Source: a virus
Reading direction: 5' to 3' (one strand)
DNA: 44,780 nucleotides
Virus record (IMG/VR): IMGVR_UViG_3300037480_000092
Location: 1 to 44,780 of that record
Under the pieces are notes generated by a model. That model saw nothing but the letters and a program-made list of their open reading frames with translations, was not told the DNA's origin and searched no databases. This document shows positions 20,977 through 28,313 of the stretch, piece by piece. Within the stretch, counting starts at the first letter, position 1. Each line of letters opens with the position of its first letter. The translations under genes and the position numbers were made by a program.

Positions 20977-21753
20977 ATGGCGTTAATCAAAGGTATTATT
21001 TCATTCCCATCATTATTTACACCGTCGCTGGCAAAGGGTGCAACTGAACCGAAATACAGTGTCACGGTACTGCTCCCACCGAACGATCCACAAGCTGCTG
21101 TAATACATGCTGAAGTTGAACAAGCAAAACTTGATGGGTGTCCTAGCGGGTACAATGGTGCTGATGAATGTTTCGGTGCATATGATGTAAGATATGCCGG
21201 TAAGGATTATTATGATCCACGATTCGCTGGCTGGTGGGTATTTAGCTGCACTGCAAAAGCAGAAGATAGACCTTCAGTAGTTGATACAAATTACAATCCA
21301 ATTATTGACCCTGGTGCAGTTTTCTCTGGCATGGTTGGTTATGTAAATGCTGGTATCAGTTACTATCCTAAAGGTAAAGCTGGCATCGGTGGTTGGCTTA
21401 ACGGTGTGATGATTACTGCAGAAGATCCACCAATGGGTCGCTTGGATAACAAGCCATCAGTTGAACAGATGTTCGCTGGTGTTGCACCAACACAGGCAAT
21501 GGGTACGTCACCAGGACCAGCTACTGCAGCGCCACAATCACCGCCACTTGCAGTAGCAATGCCAAGGGCAGGAAATGCACCAGCGCCACAAGCTCCAGCG
21601 CCACAAGCTCCAGCGCCACAAGCTCCAGCACCTGCATTACAAATGACTGCTCTTGCTAACGGTGTAACGTATGAAGCATACATGGCGCAAGGTGATTGGA
21701 CCGATGACATGCTGATCGCACATGGTTTAGCAATACGACCGTCGTTTGCATAA
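20977..21753 (+). CDS. DUF2815 ssDNA-binding protein
   Basis: The start is ATG 20977 (MALIKGIISFPSLFTPSLAK), 258 residues, after GAGGTGACCATC. The first 170 residues follow the DUF2815 pattern: GIISFPSLFTP, PKYSVTVLLPP, YDPRFAGWWVFSCTAKAEDRP, GAVFSGMVGYVNAGISYYP, GGWLNGVMI. This is an OB-fold family usually annotated as phage single-strand binding. The tail is a Pro/Ala/Gln-rich linker with three copies of APAPQ (15-bp DNA repeats near 21585-21630) and a final helix. It would coat ssDNA during replication and recombination and partners the DUF2800 nuclease. Confidence 0.83.
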   Translation: MALIKGIISFPSLFTPSLAKGATEPKYSVTVLLPPNDPQAAVIHAEVEQAKLDGCPSGYNGADECFGAYDVRYAGKDYYDPRFAGWWVFSCTAKAEDRPSVVDTNYNPIIDPGAVFSGMVGYVNAGISYYPKGKAGIGGWLNGVMITAEDPPMGRLDNKPSVEQMFAGVAPTQAMGTSPGPATAAPQSPPLAVAMPRAGNAPAPQAPAPQAPAPQAPAPALQMTALANGVTYEAYMAQGDWTDDMLIAHGLAIRPSFA

Positions 21754-21784
21754 CAGTTTTATCAACCACTTACAGGAAATAAAT

Positions 21785-22012
21785 ATGGAAAACCAACATC
21801 AAAAGATCAAAGGCTATCGTGAATTGAACCAAAGTGAAATTGATCTGATGAACAAGATCAAAACCAAAGGTGCTGAACTGGATAAATTGGTTAAGGAACT
21901 TCGCATGTATGGTACAACTATTGATCAACGATGGGTCAGTGTTGGTGCTACCGATCTTCAAAAAGGTTTGATGGCATTGACTCGTTCAGTTGCGCAGCCA
22001 ACATTTTTTTAG
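21785..22012 (+). CDS. acb2: Acb2-like anti-CBASS cyclic-nucleotide sponge
   Basis: The start is ATG 21785 (MENQHQKIKGYRELNQSEID), 75 residues, behind CAGGAAATAAAT. The sequence follows the Acb2/Tad1-hairpin type family: an N-terminal QHxKIKGYRELxxxEIDLMNxIK segment, a helical pair, then DQRWVSVGATDLQKGLMALTRSVAQPT with an aromatic end. Acb2 proteins form hexamers that bind cyclic di- and trinucleotides and so block CBASS (and some Thoeris) signalling. Assignment is by recognised family pattern, not a search. A terminator follows immediately, so it may be expressed as the last gene of a strongly transcribed unit with the ssDNA-binding protein. Confidence 0.82.
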   Translation: MENQHQKIKGYRELNQSEIDLMNKIKTKGAELDKLVKELRMYGTTIDQRWVSVGATDLQKGLMALTRSVAQPTFF

Positions 22013-22023
22013 TCTCTCTGTTT

Positions 22024-22061
22024 CCCCTCTCTTTCTTTCTCTCTCGGGAGAGGGGTTTTTT
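22024..22061 (+). terminator. Rho-independent terminator after the Acb2-like gene
   Basis: CCCCTCTC (22024-22031) pairs perfectly with GAGAGGGG (22048-22055), followed by TTTTTT (22056-22061). It separates the RHH/nuclease/SSB/Acb2 unit from the polymerase unit, whose first gene starts only 15 bp later. Some read-through, or an unseen promoter, is needed for the polymerase. Confidence 0.85.
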
Positions 22062-22075
22062 AAAAGGTGACAATC

Positions 22076-22255
22076 ATGAAAGCGAATAAAATAACTGTAA
22101 CTATAACTGTAGAAGTATTATCTATTGATTCAGTACCTGGCATGTTGCAAGAAGTAGTTAATCAAGTTGATAAAGAAATAGAGTGCGGCATGTTATTCAT
22201 GGGGGATGGTGATCAAGTTGAATGGAATACAGAACGTGAACTTGTAGATTTTTAA
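22076..22255 (+). CDS. Small unknown acidic protein (59 aa)
   Basis: The start is ATG 22076 (MKANKITVTITVEVLSIDSV), 59 residues, after AAAGGTGACAATC. The pattern is strand-helix-strand (ITVTITVEVL; VPGMLQEVVNQVDKEI; GDGDQVEWNTERELVDF) in a single small acidic domain. It precedes the DNA polymerase by 13 bp. Function unknown. Confidence 0.58.
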   Translation: MKANKITVTITVEVLSIDSVPGMLQEVVNQVDKEIECGMLFMGDGDQVEWNTERELVDF

Positions 22256-22268
22256 AAAAGTGACAACC

Positions 22269-24314
22269 ATGATTAATCCTGATTTCCTTTATGGCATCAC
22301 GCCTGGTGATATTCGCTATGACTGTGAGACTTATCCTAATGCTTACACCATTGGATTCTATCATCCTATCACGCAGCGTAGATGGCTGTTTGAAATCAGC
22401 TTCAGGCGTAATGACCTAGCAGCATTGTGTCGCTTCATTGAAGTCTTAGGCGAACAGCGGTGTCGCATGGTGGGATATAATAATATCATGTTTGACTATC
22501 CTGTGCTGCACTTCATCTATCAGAATCGTCAAGCATGTATCACTGCACCTGACATCTATACTAAAGCCATGGCAATTATCAATGCCCATGGTCCTGCAAA
22601 GTTCTCACATATGGTGTGGGAATCTGAGTGGTTAGTTGATCAAATTGATCCATTTAAAATTCATCACTTTGATAACATGGCTAAAGCAACCAGTTTAAAA
22701 ATTCTTGAATTCAATATGCGAATGAATAACATTGAAGATTTACCATTCCCGGTAGGTACTGAGTTGGATTCTAATCAAGTTGGTGTACTTATTGAATACA
22801 TGTGGCATGATATCAAAGCTACTGACCTGTTCGCTGATCGTACTAAATCACAGATTAAACTGCGTGAAGGATTATCTAAAACATTTGGTAAGAACATGAT
22901 GAACATGAGTGATGTGAAGATGGGTGAAACTATCCTGGTCACTGAAATGGAAAAGCACGGTATCAAATGTTACGAGTATGATGGTAGCAAAAAGATCAAG
23001 CGTCAAACAAAACGCGAATCTATTGACCTGGCACAAGTTATATTTCCATATGTGAACTTTGAATTACCAGCATTTCAACAGGTGAAAACTTATCTTGCGT
23101 CAAGAGTTATCACCGAAACCAAAGGTGTATTTAAAAATCTGACTGCTGACGTGGATGGTCTTGAATATCGCATTGGCACCGGTGGCTTACACGCATCAGT
23201 CGAGTCACAGGTTATTCACACTGATACGATATATCAAATAGTTGATGTTGATGTTGCCAGTTTTTATCCCAACCTGGGTATTAAAAATAATCTATATCCT
23301 GCACACTTGGGTAAAGAATTCTGTGATGCATATTTGGGTGTTTATCATACCAGACAAAAATATAAAAAAGGTACCCCGGAAAATGGGGCGTTTAAGTTAG
23401 CATTGGTCGGTGCTTTTGGTGGAAGTAATAATGATTACAGTCCGTTCCTTGATTCATTCTACACCATGTCAATCACCATCAATGGTCAATTACTATTACT
23501 CATGCTAGTTGAACAATTAATCAAGACACCAGGCTTGCGCATGATTCAAGGTAATACTGATGGTGTAACCTATCTATGCCCACGTGAATATCTTGAACAT
23601 ACCCGAACAGTATGTCGATGGTGGGAGGATCTGACAGAACTGGAACTAGAAGAGGTGCTGTACAAGCGTATGTTTATCAGAGATGTTAATAGTTACATAG
23701 CTGAAAAACAGGATGGTTCATTGAAACGTATAGGAGCATACGCACATGTCACTGCTGAAGAAGATCCTGGTACACGTGAGTTACCTTATCATAAGGATTG
23801 GTCTGCTCGTGTGGTTGCTTTGGCGGCTGAAGCTGCACTGGTACGTGGTACTGATATTCGTGATTTTATTATTAATCACAATGACATATTTGACTTTTTT
23901 CTCAGAACAAAAGTACCAAGAAAATCAAGCCTCGAATGGGGTGGTGAGCAAGTCAGTAATATCGTCAGATATTATATGTCTGCTGACGGTAAGCCACTTG
24001 AAAAAGTAATGCCGCCTAATGGTCCACCGGGGCAATATAAGCGTGCTAATAAATTAACTGATTCTTATTTTGCTGAAGTGCTAGCTGAAGTAGGACTAGG
24101 TGTATGGGATGAACGCATTCACACCAAAAATAAAAAGATGTATGAAAGTGAGCGACGTGAAGCAATTCATGCAGGGTGGAACGTAGAAGTATGCAATGAT
24201 ATCAGTCAAGCAGAATGGGCTCAAAGTAATTACCATCCTTGTGATCTCAACTATGAATGGTATATCAAAGAAACTGAGAAATTAGTTAAGCCATTATTAC
24301 ACGGCACAACATAG
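22269..24314 (+). CDS. Family-B-like DNA polymerase with 3'-5' exonuclease domain
   Basis: The start is ATG 22269 (MINPDFLYGITPGDIRYDCE), 681 residues, after AAAGTGACAACC. Exonuclease residues are seen as RYDCE (D18, E20), GYNNIMFDYP (about 69-78) and YMWHDIKATD (about 177-186). Polymerase motif A is VDVDVASFYPN (D328), a motif-B-like segment is KLALVGAFGGSNN (about 376-388), and motif C is QGNTDGVTY (D431). The layout matches phage DNA-polymerase proteins with B-family palm motifs but lacks a terminal-protein region. It is the replicative polymerase of the phage, working with the primase-helicase and ssDNA-binding protein. Confidence 0.85.
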   Translation: MINPDFLYGITPGDIRYDCETYPNAYTIGFYHPITQRRWLFEISFRRNDLAALCRFIEVLGEQRCRMVGYNNIMFDYPVLHFIYQNRQACITAPDIYTKAMAIINAHGPAKFSHMVWESEWLVDQIDPFKIHHFDNMAKATSLKILEFNMRMNNIEDLPFPVGTELDSNQVGVLIEYMWHDIKATDLFADRTKSQIKLREGLSKTFGKNMMNMSDVKMGETILVTEMEKHGIKCYEYDGSKKIKRQTKRESIDLAQVIFPYVNFELPAFQQVKTYLASRVITETKGVFKNLTADVDGLEYRIGTGGLHASVESQVIHTDTIYQIVDVDVASFYPNLGIKNNLYPAHLGKEFCDAYLGVYHTRQKYKKGTPENGAFKLALVGAFGGSNNDYSPFLDSFYTMSITINGQLLLLMLVEQLIKTPGLRMIQGNTDGVTYLCPREYLEHTRTVCRWWEDLTELELEEVLYKRMFIRDVNSYIAEKQDGSLKRIGAYAHVTAEEDPGTRELPYHKDWSARVVALAAEAALVRGTDIRDFIINHNDIFDFFLRTKVPRKSSLEWGGEQVSNIVRYYMSADGKPLEKVMPPNGPPGQYKRANKLTDSYFAEVLAEVGLGVWDERIHTKNKKMYESERREAIHAGWNVEVCNDISQAEWAQSNYHPCDLNYEWYIKETEKLVKPLLHGTT

Positions 24315-24325
24315 AGGTGACAGTG

Positions 24326-24760
24326 ATGAGTTTTTACATACCAAAGACAGGAAACGTATTAGTTGAATATCAAACAGGTGACGGTTTTAAAACTGTTGTT
24401 CTACCAAATTATATTAGTGATGCATCATCTGTAATAGTTACATCAAAACCAATGATGAAGCACTATTGTATGACTGTGGGTGTGACTGCTATAACAATCC
24501 ATGCTCTTAAAAAGTTTATGGAAACAGATAAATTCGATGGTATTAAAACTATATTCATCGATACACAATTGCCGAGAACTGAGTCAAAAGCTCACAAGAA
24601 TTTAATGCAACTATGCAAGGGTAGGCGTATTATATTCATTCAACAACCTCATGATCTCCGTGCTGTATCTAGTGCAATGGAACTATTGAGTGTAACAAAA
24701 GGCGTATTGTTAAAAACAATAAGTTTTAGTAATTATATTTATTTCGGAGGTGGTAGATAA
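24326..24760 (+). CDS. Unknown protein in the polymerase operon
   Basis: The start is ATG 24326 (MSFYIPKTGNVLVEYQTGDG), 144 residues, after GAGGTGACAGTG. An alpha/beta pattern is visible (SSVIVTSKPMMKHY; IKTIFIDTQLPR; RRIIFIQQPHDLRAVSSAMELL), resembling a small Rossmann-like or toprim-like domain, but no catalytic signature stands out. It ends with the TAATG overlap to the next gene. A DNA-replication accessory role is suggested only by position. Confidence 0.6.
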   Translation: MSFYIPKTGNVLVEYQTGDGFKTVVLPNYISDASSVIVTSKPMMKHYCMTVGVTAITIHALKKFMETDKFDGIKTIFIDTQLPRTESKAHKNLMQLCKGRRIIFIQQPHDLRAVSSAMELLSVTKGVLLKTISFSNYIYFGGGR

Positions 24761-25545
24761 TGAGCAACACAAAAGTAACAATCGAGTTCAGCACTGGTGA
24801 AGTCCGTCAATATCAAGCCTCGGATAAACTGGAACAGTTAATTGCTGTCGGTGAAATGTTCAGCGTCACAACTGTGCACCCATCAACAAACGGTGAGGAT
24901 ATAGTTAAAATGTATGCAGGAAATCCCATGGCTGCGTTAGGTCAGATGATGATGATGAGGCGTAATGCTGAAGGGTTGGATGAAACAGACGAATATAAAA
25001 ATGTCGTCATCGATATATTAAATAGCTGCATCACCATGTTAGCCAATGAGATAACTTCTCATGATTCAGGCGTGGTGATAGTTAAGGACACACCTGATCC
25101 AATACCTGCGTCACCTGTCATCGATTTACTGGGTAAACTTAACGAAGCTACCGGAAAATATATTGATCGTACTGAAGCAGATCATTCAGTACCAATTGGG
25201 TCAGAGTGGGTACATGACAATGGTATTCATTACGGTGTTATTGGACATACAAATGTCAATACCAGATATCCTGAGAAACACCCGATAACAATCATCTATG
25301 AAAATATTGACAACGGTTCGATATGGTCCAGACCTTTATCAGATTGGCATCAATCAATGGAAAGGGTAAATGAAAACAATAAGAAATGCCCTGCAACAAA
25401 TGAATACTGTGGTTTTTATTCTTACGCATGTGATTCTAATGGAGAGGTTGCGATCAATCACTGTGGACATCCTGATAATTCCAAGTTAGGTGAAGGAAAC
25501 ACCACAACACTATTATGCCCTTTACCTCCTTTCCAGAAAAGTTAA
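24760..25545 (+). CDS. Unknown two-part protein with C-terminal cysteines
   Basis: This 261-residue protein (MSNTKVTIEFSTGEVRQYQA) has an acidic, Met-rich N-terminal half (MAALGQMMMMRRNAEGLDET) and a middle beta-like domain (GSEWVHDNGIHYGVIGHTNV...HPITIIYENIDNGSIWSRPLSDW). The latter looks like a small DUF1653-type SH3-like module. The C-terminal segment has several cysteines (KKCPATNEYCGFYSYACD...HCGH). It starts and ends with TAATG overlaps, so it is tightly coupled. Function unknown. Confidence 0.6.
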   Translation: MSNTKVTIEFSTGEVRQYQASDKLEQLIAVGEMFSVTTVHPSTNGEDIVKMYAGNPMAALGQMMMMRRNAEGLDETDEYKNVVIDILNSCITMLANEITSHDSGVVIVKDTPDPIPASPVIDLLGKLNEATGKYIDRTEADHSVPIGSEWVHDNGIHYGVIGHTNVNTRYPEKHPITIIYENIDNGSIWSRPLSDWHQSMERVNENNKKCPATNEYCGFYSYACDSNGEVAINHCGHPDNSKLGEGNTTTLLCPLPPFQKS

Positions 25546-25838
25546 TGGGCGTCCGTGAAAGGAAAGTTGAAAAGTATCTTGATAAAGAAGTCAAGAAGCT
25601 CGGCGGCATCACCCGTAAGTGGGTGAGCCCTGGTCGTGATGGTGTGCCTGATCGAATTGTGGTCCTACATGATATATGGTTTGTTGAAGTGAAGACCGTT
25701 GACGGTGAATTGAGTGATGAACAAATCAGGGAACATGACAGGTTAAGAGCCGTTGGCGCGAAAGTGTGCACTGTCTACGGTGAAGCCGGTGTTGATGATT
25801 TCATTAATATGGTGAAGATAATACGTGACTATGACTGA
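25545..25838 (+). CDS. VRR-NUC domain nuclease
   Basis: The start is ATG 25545 (MGVRERKVEKYLDKEVKKLG), 97 residues, chosen because the previous stop overlaps as TAATG; an in-frame ATG 30 nt earlier lies inside the previous gene. The VRR-NUC pattern is complete: E at the first helix, SPGRDGVPDRIVVL (catalytic Asp in GvPDr), WFVEVKTVDGELSDEQ (E-x-K with following Gln). Stand-alone VRR-NUC proteins are found beside phage SNF2-like helicases and are thought to act as structure-specific nucleases. It overlaps the helicase start by 8 bp. Confidence 0.88.
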   Translation: MGVRERKVEKYLDKEVKKLGGITRKWVSPGRDGVPDRIVVLHDIWFVEVKTVDGELSDEQIREHDRLRAVGAKVCTVYGEAGVDDFINMVKIIRDYD

Positions 25839-27327
25839 CCTACTCACCCCGCAACATCTGAAAGAATATCAGCGTGTCTGTGTTGTACATCAGCTCAACC
25901 ACGATGATTCAATGCTATGGTTGGGCATGGGCTTAGGTAAGACGCCCATCACACTCACCACAATCGTCGATAGAATGCGTGCAGGACATGTCAACAAGAC
26001 CCTGATCTTCGGGCCGCTACGGGTCATACAGGCTGTTTGGGCACGTGAATCACGCAAATGGACCCACACCAAGCATCTAAGATTCAGTGTTATCCATGGC
26101 ACCAAGCAAAAACGAGCACGAGCACTGTTCGCAGATGCTGATATATACCTTATAAATTATGAGAATATGAACTGGCTGGCCGAGCAATTGGATCATTATT
26201 ATTTATCCCAGGATAAGTCCCTGCCTTTCCAGATGATTGTCTACGATGAAGTGTCGAAGATGAAGAACAGTACGGCGCTGCGCGTGGCCGGTGGTACCCG
26301 AGATCGCAAAGATCCACGCGGTGAACACTATAGAATTAAGGTCACTGGTTGGCGTAAACTTTTATCTCATTTCAAATACAGGACCGGGTTAACTGGTACC
26401 CCTGCATCGAATGGTTATCTGGATCTGCATGGTCAGTTCCTTGCTGTCGATGGCGGTGTACGCCTGGGTGAGTATGTCACACATTATAAGGATAGTTATT
26501 TCGTGGCTGATTACAATGGCTGGAGCTACTTTCCAACTGAATTAGGTAAGCAATGGATCGAGCACAAGATTAGTGATATCACTATAAAAATGGATTCTCG
26601 GGAATATCTGGACCTACCTGAAAGTAAAGTCACTAATATGATGGTTGAGCTACCATCTGCAGCACGTAAAGCATACAAGGAAATCGAAAAGAAAATGTTC
26701 ACTCAACTTGATAGTGGATCAGAGGTTGAAGTGTTCAGCAGATCCTCGGTATCAAATAAATGTCTGCAGTTCTGCAATGGCTCACCATATCTGAGTAGTG
26801 AATCTTCGGACTATGAAGCACTGCATGATGCTAAATTAGATGCACTTGAAGAAGTACTTGAGGAAGCTGGCGGCTCACCGGTGCTATGCAGCTATAGTTT
26901 CAAAGCTGATGCTGAGCGTATCATGAAGAAATTTAAAAAATACAAACCGGTGAATCTTACTAAGACACCATCAAAAGATACTGAGAAAGTTATTGATCGA
27001 TGGAATCGTGGCGAGATTAAATTATTAATCGGACACCCGGCATCGATGGGTCATGGTGTTGATGGGTTGCAGGATTCAGGTCATACCTTAGTGTGGTTCG
27101 GTATAAACTGGTCCCTGGAATTATACTTGCAGATGTGTGGTCGCCTGGATAGACAGGGACAACTTCACCCAGTATCGATCATCAGGATCTTATGCAATGA
27201 TACAGTTGACCTGGCTGTTGCTGATGCTATCGAACGTAAGACCGATGATGAGGAAGGATTGAAGAGGGCACTGCAGAGATATCGTGACGGTATAACAACC
27301 AATGATTTAGAGGTTAACTTTTTCTAA
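25831..27327 (+). CDS. SNF2/DEAD-like superfamily 2 helicase
   Basis: The start is ATG 25831 (MTDLLTPQHLKEYQRVCVVH), 498 residues. Motifs visible are a Q-like QHLKEYQ, motif I GMGLGKT (32-38), motif Ia TLIFGPLRVI, motif II YDEVSK (D139, E140), motif III TGTPASNG, then in the C-lobe a motif V-like GHPASMGHGVDGLQ and motif VI QMCGRLDRQGQ. This is the phage SNF2-type helicase that habitually follows VRR-NUC. It probably remodels recombination or replication intermediates. It ends NDLEVNFF, sharing its tail with the adjacent methyltransferase. Confidence 0.88.
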   Translation: MTDLLTPQHLKEYQRVCVVHQLNHDDSMLWLGMGLGKTPITLTTIVDRMRAGHVNKTLIFGPLRVIQAVWARESRKWTHTKHLRFSVIHGTKQKRARALFADADIYLINYENMNWLAEQLDHYYLSQDKSLPFQMIVYDEVSKMKNSTALRVAGGTRDRKDPRGEHYRIKVTGWRKLLSHFKYRTGLTGTPASNGYLDLHGQFLAVDGGVRLGEYVTHYKDSYFVADYNGWSYFPTELGKQWIEHKISDITIKMDSREYLDLPESKVTNMMVELPSAARKAYKEIEKKMFTQLDSGSEVEVFSRSSVSNKCLQFCNGSPYLSSESSDYEALHDAKLDALEEVLEEAGGSPVLCSYSFKADAERIMKKFKKYKPVNLTKTPSKDTEKVIDRWNRGEIKLLIGHPASMGHGVDGLQDSGHTLVWFGINWSLELYLQMCGRLDRQGQLHPVSIIRILCNDTVDLAVADAIERKTDDEEGLKRALQRYRDGITTNDLEVNFF

Positions 27328-27836
27328 TGGGTATGAGTGATCACACAAATCCAGTTATGCTAAAAGATGAATGGTTAACACCGCCATACATAATTAAAGC
27401 ATTAGGAGAATTTGATTTAGATCCGTGCAGCCCGATAGTCAAACCGTGGAATACAGCTAAACATCATTATACGATTAATGATGATGGTCTTGAACGACCA
27501 TGGACTGGCCGAGTGTGGTGCAATCCCCCGTACGGTCTTGAAGCTACAAAGTGGTTAGCAAAACTGGCAGAACACAAATCTGGAACGGCGCTAATATTCG
27601 CACGAACAGAAACACGCATGTTTTTTTCCGAAGTATGGTCTAAAGCAAACGCAGTTCTATTTTTGAAAGGAAGAATTCACTTCCATCATGTGTGTGGGAC
27701 AAGAGCTAAAGCTAATTCTGGAGCACCATCTGTGTTAATAGCTTATGGTGAACATGATGTTGAAATGTTAAGGATATGTAGATTACCTGGAAAATTTATA
27801 AAATTGAATAATGATTTAGAGACTAACTTTTTTTAG
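27327..27836 (+). CDS. Phage DNA N6-adenine methyltransferase (Dam-like)
   Basis: This 169-residue protein starts by TAATG overlap with the helicase; a second ATG at 27333 is also possible. The phage Dam (PF05869) pattern is clear: DEWLTPPYIIKALGEFDLDPCSP, W.TA..HYT, DDGLERPWTGRVWCNPPYG (catalytic NPPY at 66-69). It transfers a methyl group from S-adenosylmethionine to adenine N6, protecting phage DNA from restriction or timing replication. No cognate restriction enzyme is seen. Its C-terminus NDLETNFF copies that of the helicase, and its last 14 bp overlap a convergent gene. Confidence 0.88.
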   Translation: MGMSDHTNPVMLKDEWLTPPYIIKALGEFDLDPCSPIVKPWNTAKHHYTINDDGLERPWTGRVWCNPPYGLEATKWLAKLAEHKSGTALIFARTETRMFFSEVWSKANAVLFLKGRIHFHHVCGTRAKANSGAPSVLIAYGEHDVEMLRICRLPGKFIKLNNDLETNFF

Positions 27837-27975
27837 CATGTTTCACAGTATTACTTTGAATGGCTCGACCTTGTATTTCAGCTTTCGCACGTGATCCTTT
27901 ACCAGTATAGCATTTACCTGAATCACCAAACTTGTGTCCAGATTTACCGTTAGCTGTGCATGGCATGACAGGCAT
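27823..27975 (-). CDS. Small basic unknown protein (50 aa)
   Basis: ATG 27975 lies 2 bp after the stop of the upstream minus gene; the frame MPVMPCTANGKSGHKFGDSG ends at TAG 27823-27825 after 50 codons. The pattern PCT.nGKsG.K.G.sGKCYTGKG and 'RAKAEIQGRAI' is one seen in small phage proteins of unknown role. It overlaps the methyltransferase end tail-to-tail. No strong ribosome site; coupling to the upstream gene is likely. Confidence 0.58.
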   Translation of the reverse strand: MPVMPCTANGKSGHKFGDSGKCYTGKGSRAKAEIQGRAIQSNTVKHAKKS

Positions 27976-27977
27976 AA

Positions 27978-28313
27978 TTAATATCCGTGACTTTTTCCTA
28001 GTTCATTCAAGATGTCGAATTCTTCAGAATGAGTATGATTTTTTTTTTCATATTTATCATCATGTGAATGTTTATCTGGTTCAATTACTATCGCTGGCGC
28101 TGGTTCAATTATTATAGCTGGCGCTGGTTCAATTATTATAGCTGGCGCTGGGTCTATTATTATTGATACTGGTTCACTTTTACCTGGTAACTCTATACCA
28201 AGATACTGAGCAACATTACCACCACCGAAAAGTATAATCAGAGCCCACATAGATACCTTGCTGGTGAATATGGTGGCCAAGAAATCCAGTATGGTTTTTA
28301 ATGTCGTGCCCAT
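27978..28313 (-). CDS. Membrane-anchored protein with EPAPAII repeats, lysis cassette
   Basis: The 111-residue protein (MGTTLKTILDFLATIFTSKV) has one hydrophobic helix (about 18-42, including ALIILFGGG) and then four 8-residue repeats of [DE]PAPAI[IV]I (about 53-83). The tail is acidic/His-rich (KHSHDDKYEKKNHTHSEEF). The repeats are 24-bp DNA repeats near 28078-28175. Position between a YadA-like gene and the end of the lysis cassette suggests an envelope function such as an accessory holin, antiholin or periplasm-spanning protein. The Pro-rich stretch would be extended; no spanin lipobox was seen. Confidence 0.6.
   Translation of the reverse strand: MGTTLKTILDFLATIFTSKVSMWALIILFGGGNVAQYLGIELPGKSEPVSIIIDPAPAIIIEPAPAIIIEPAPAIVIEPDKHSHDDKYEKKNHTHSEEFDILNELGKSHGY
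28078..28175 (-). repeat. 24-bp tandem repeats in coding sequence
   Basis: About four copies of a 24-bp unit (GGTTCAATTATTATAGCTGG followed by CGCT, plus-strand orientation) encode the repeats of the 111-aa membrane protein. The two central copies are identical, so slippage could change the number. Confidence 0.7.

Noticed and set aside
23746-24009. Hydrophobic plus-strand ORF inside the polymerase gene
   Set aside because: Out-of-frame shadow of the polymerase; the polymerase frame is continuous and conserved through this region.
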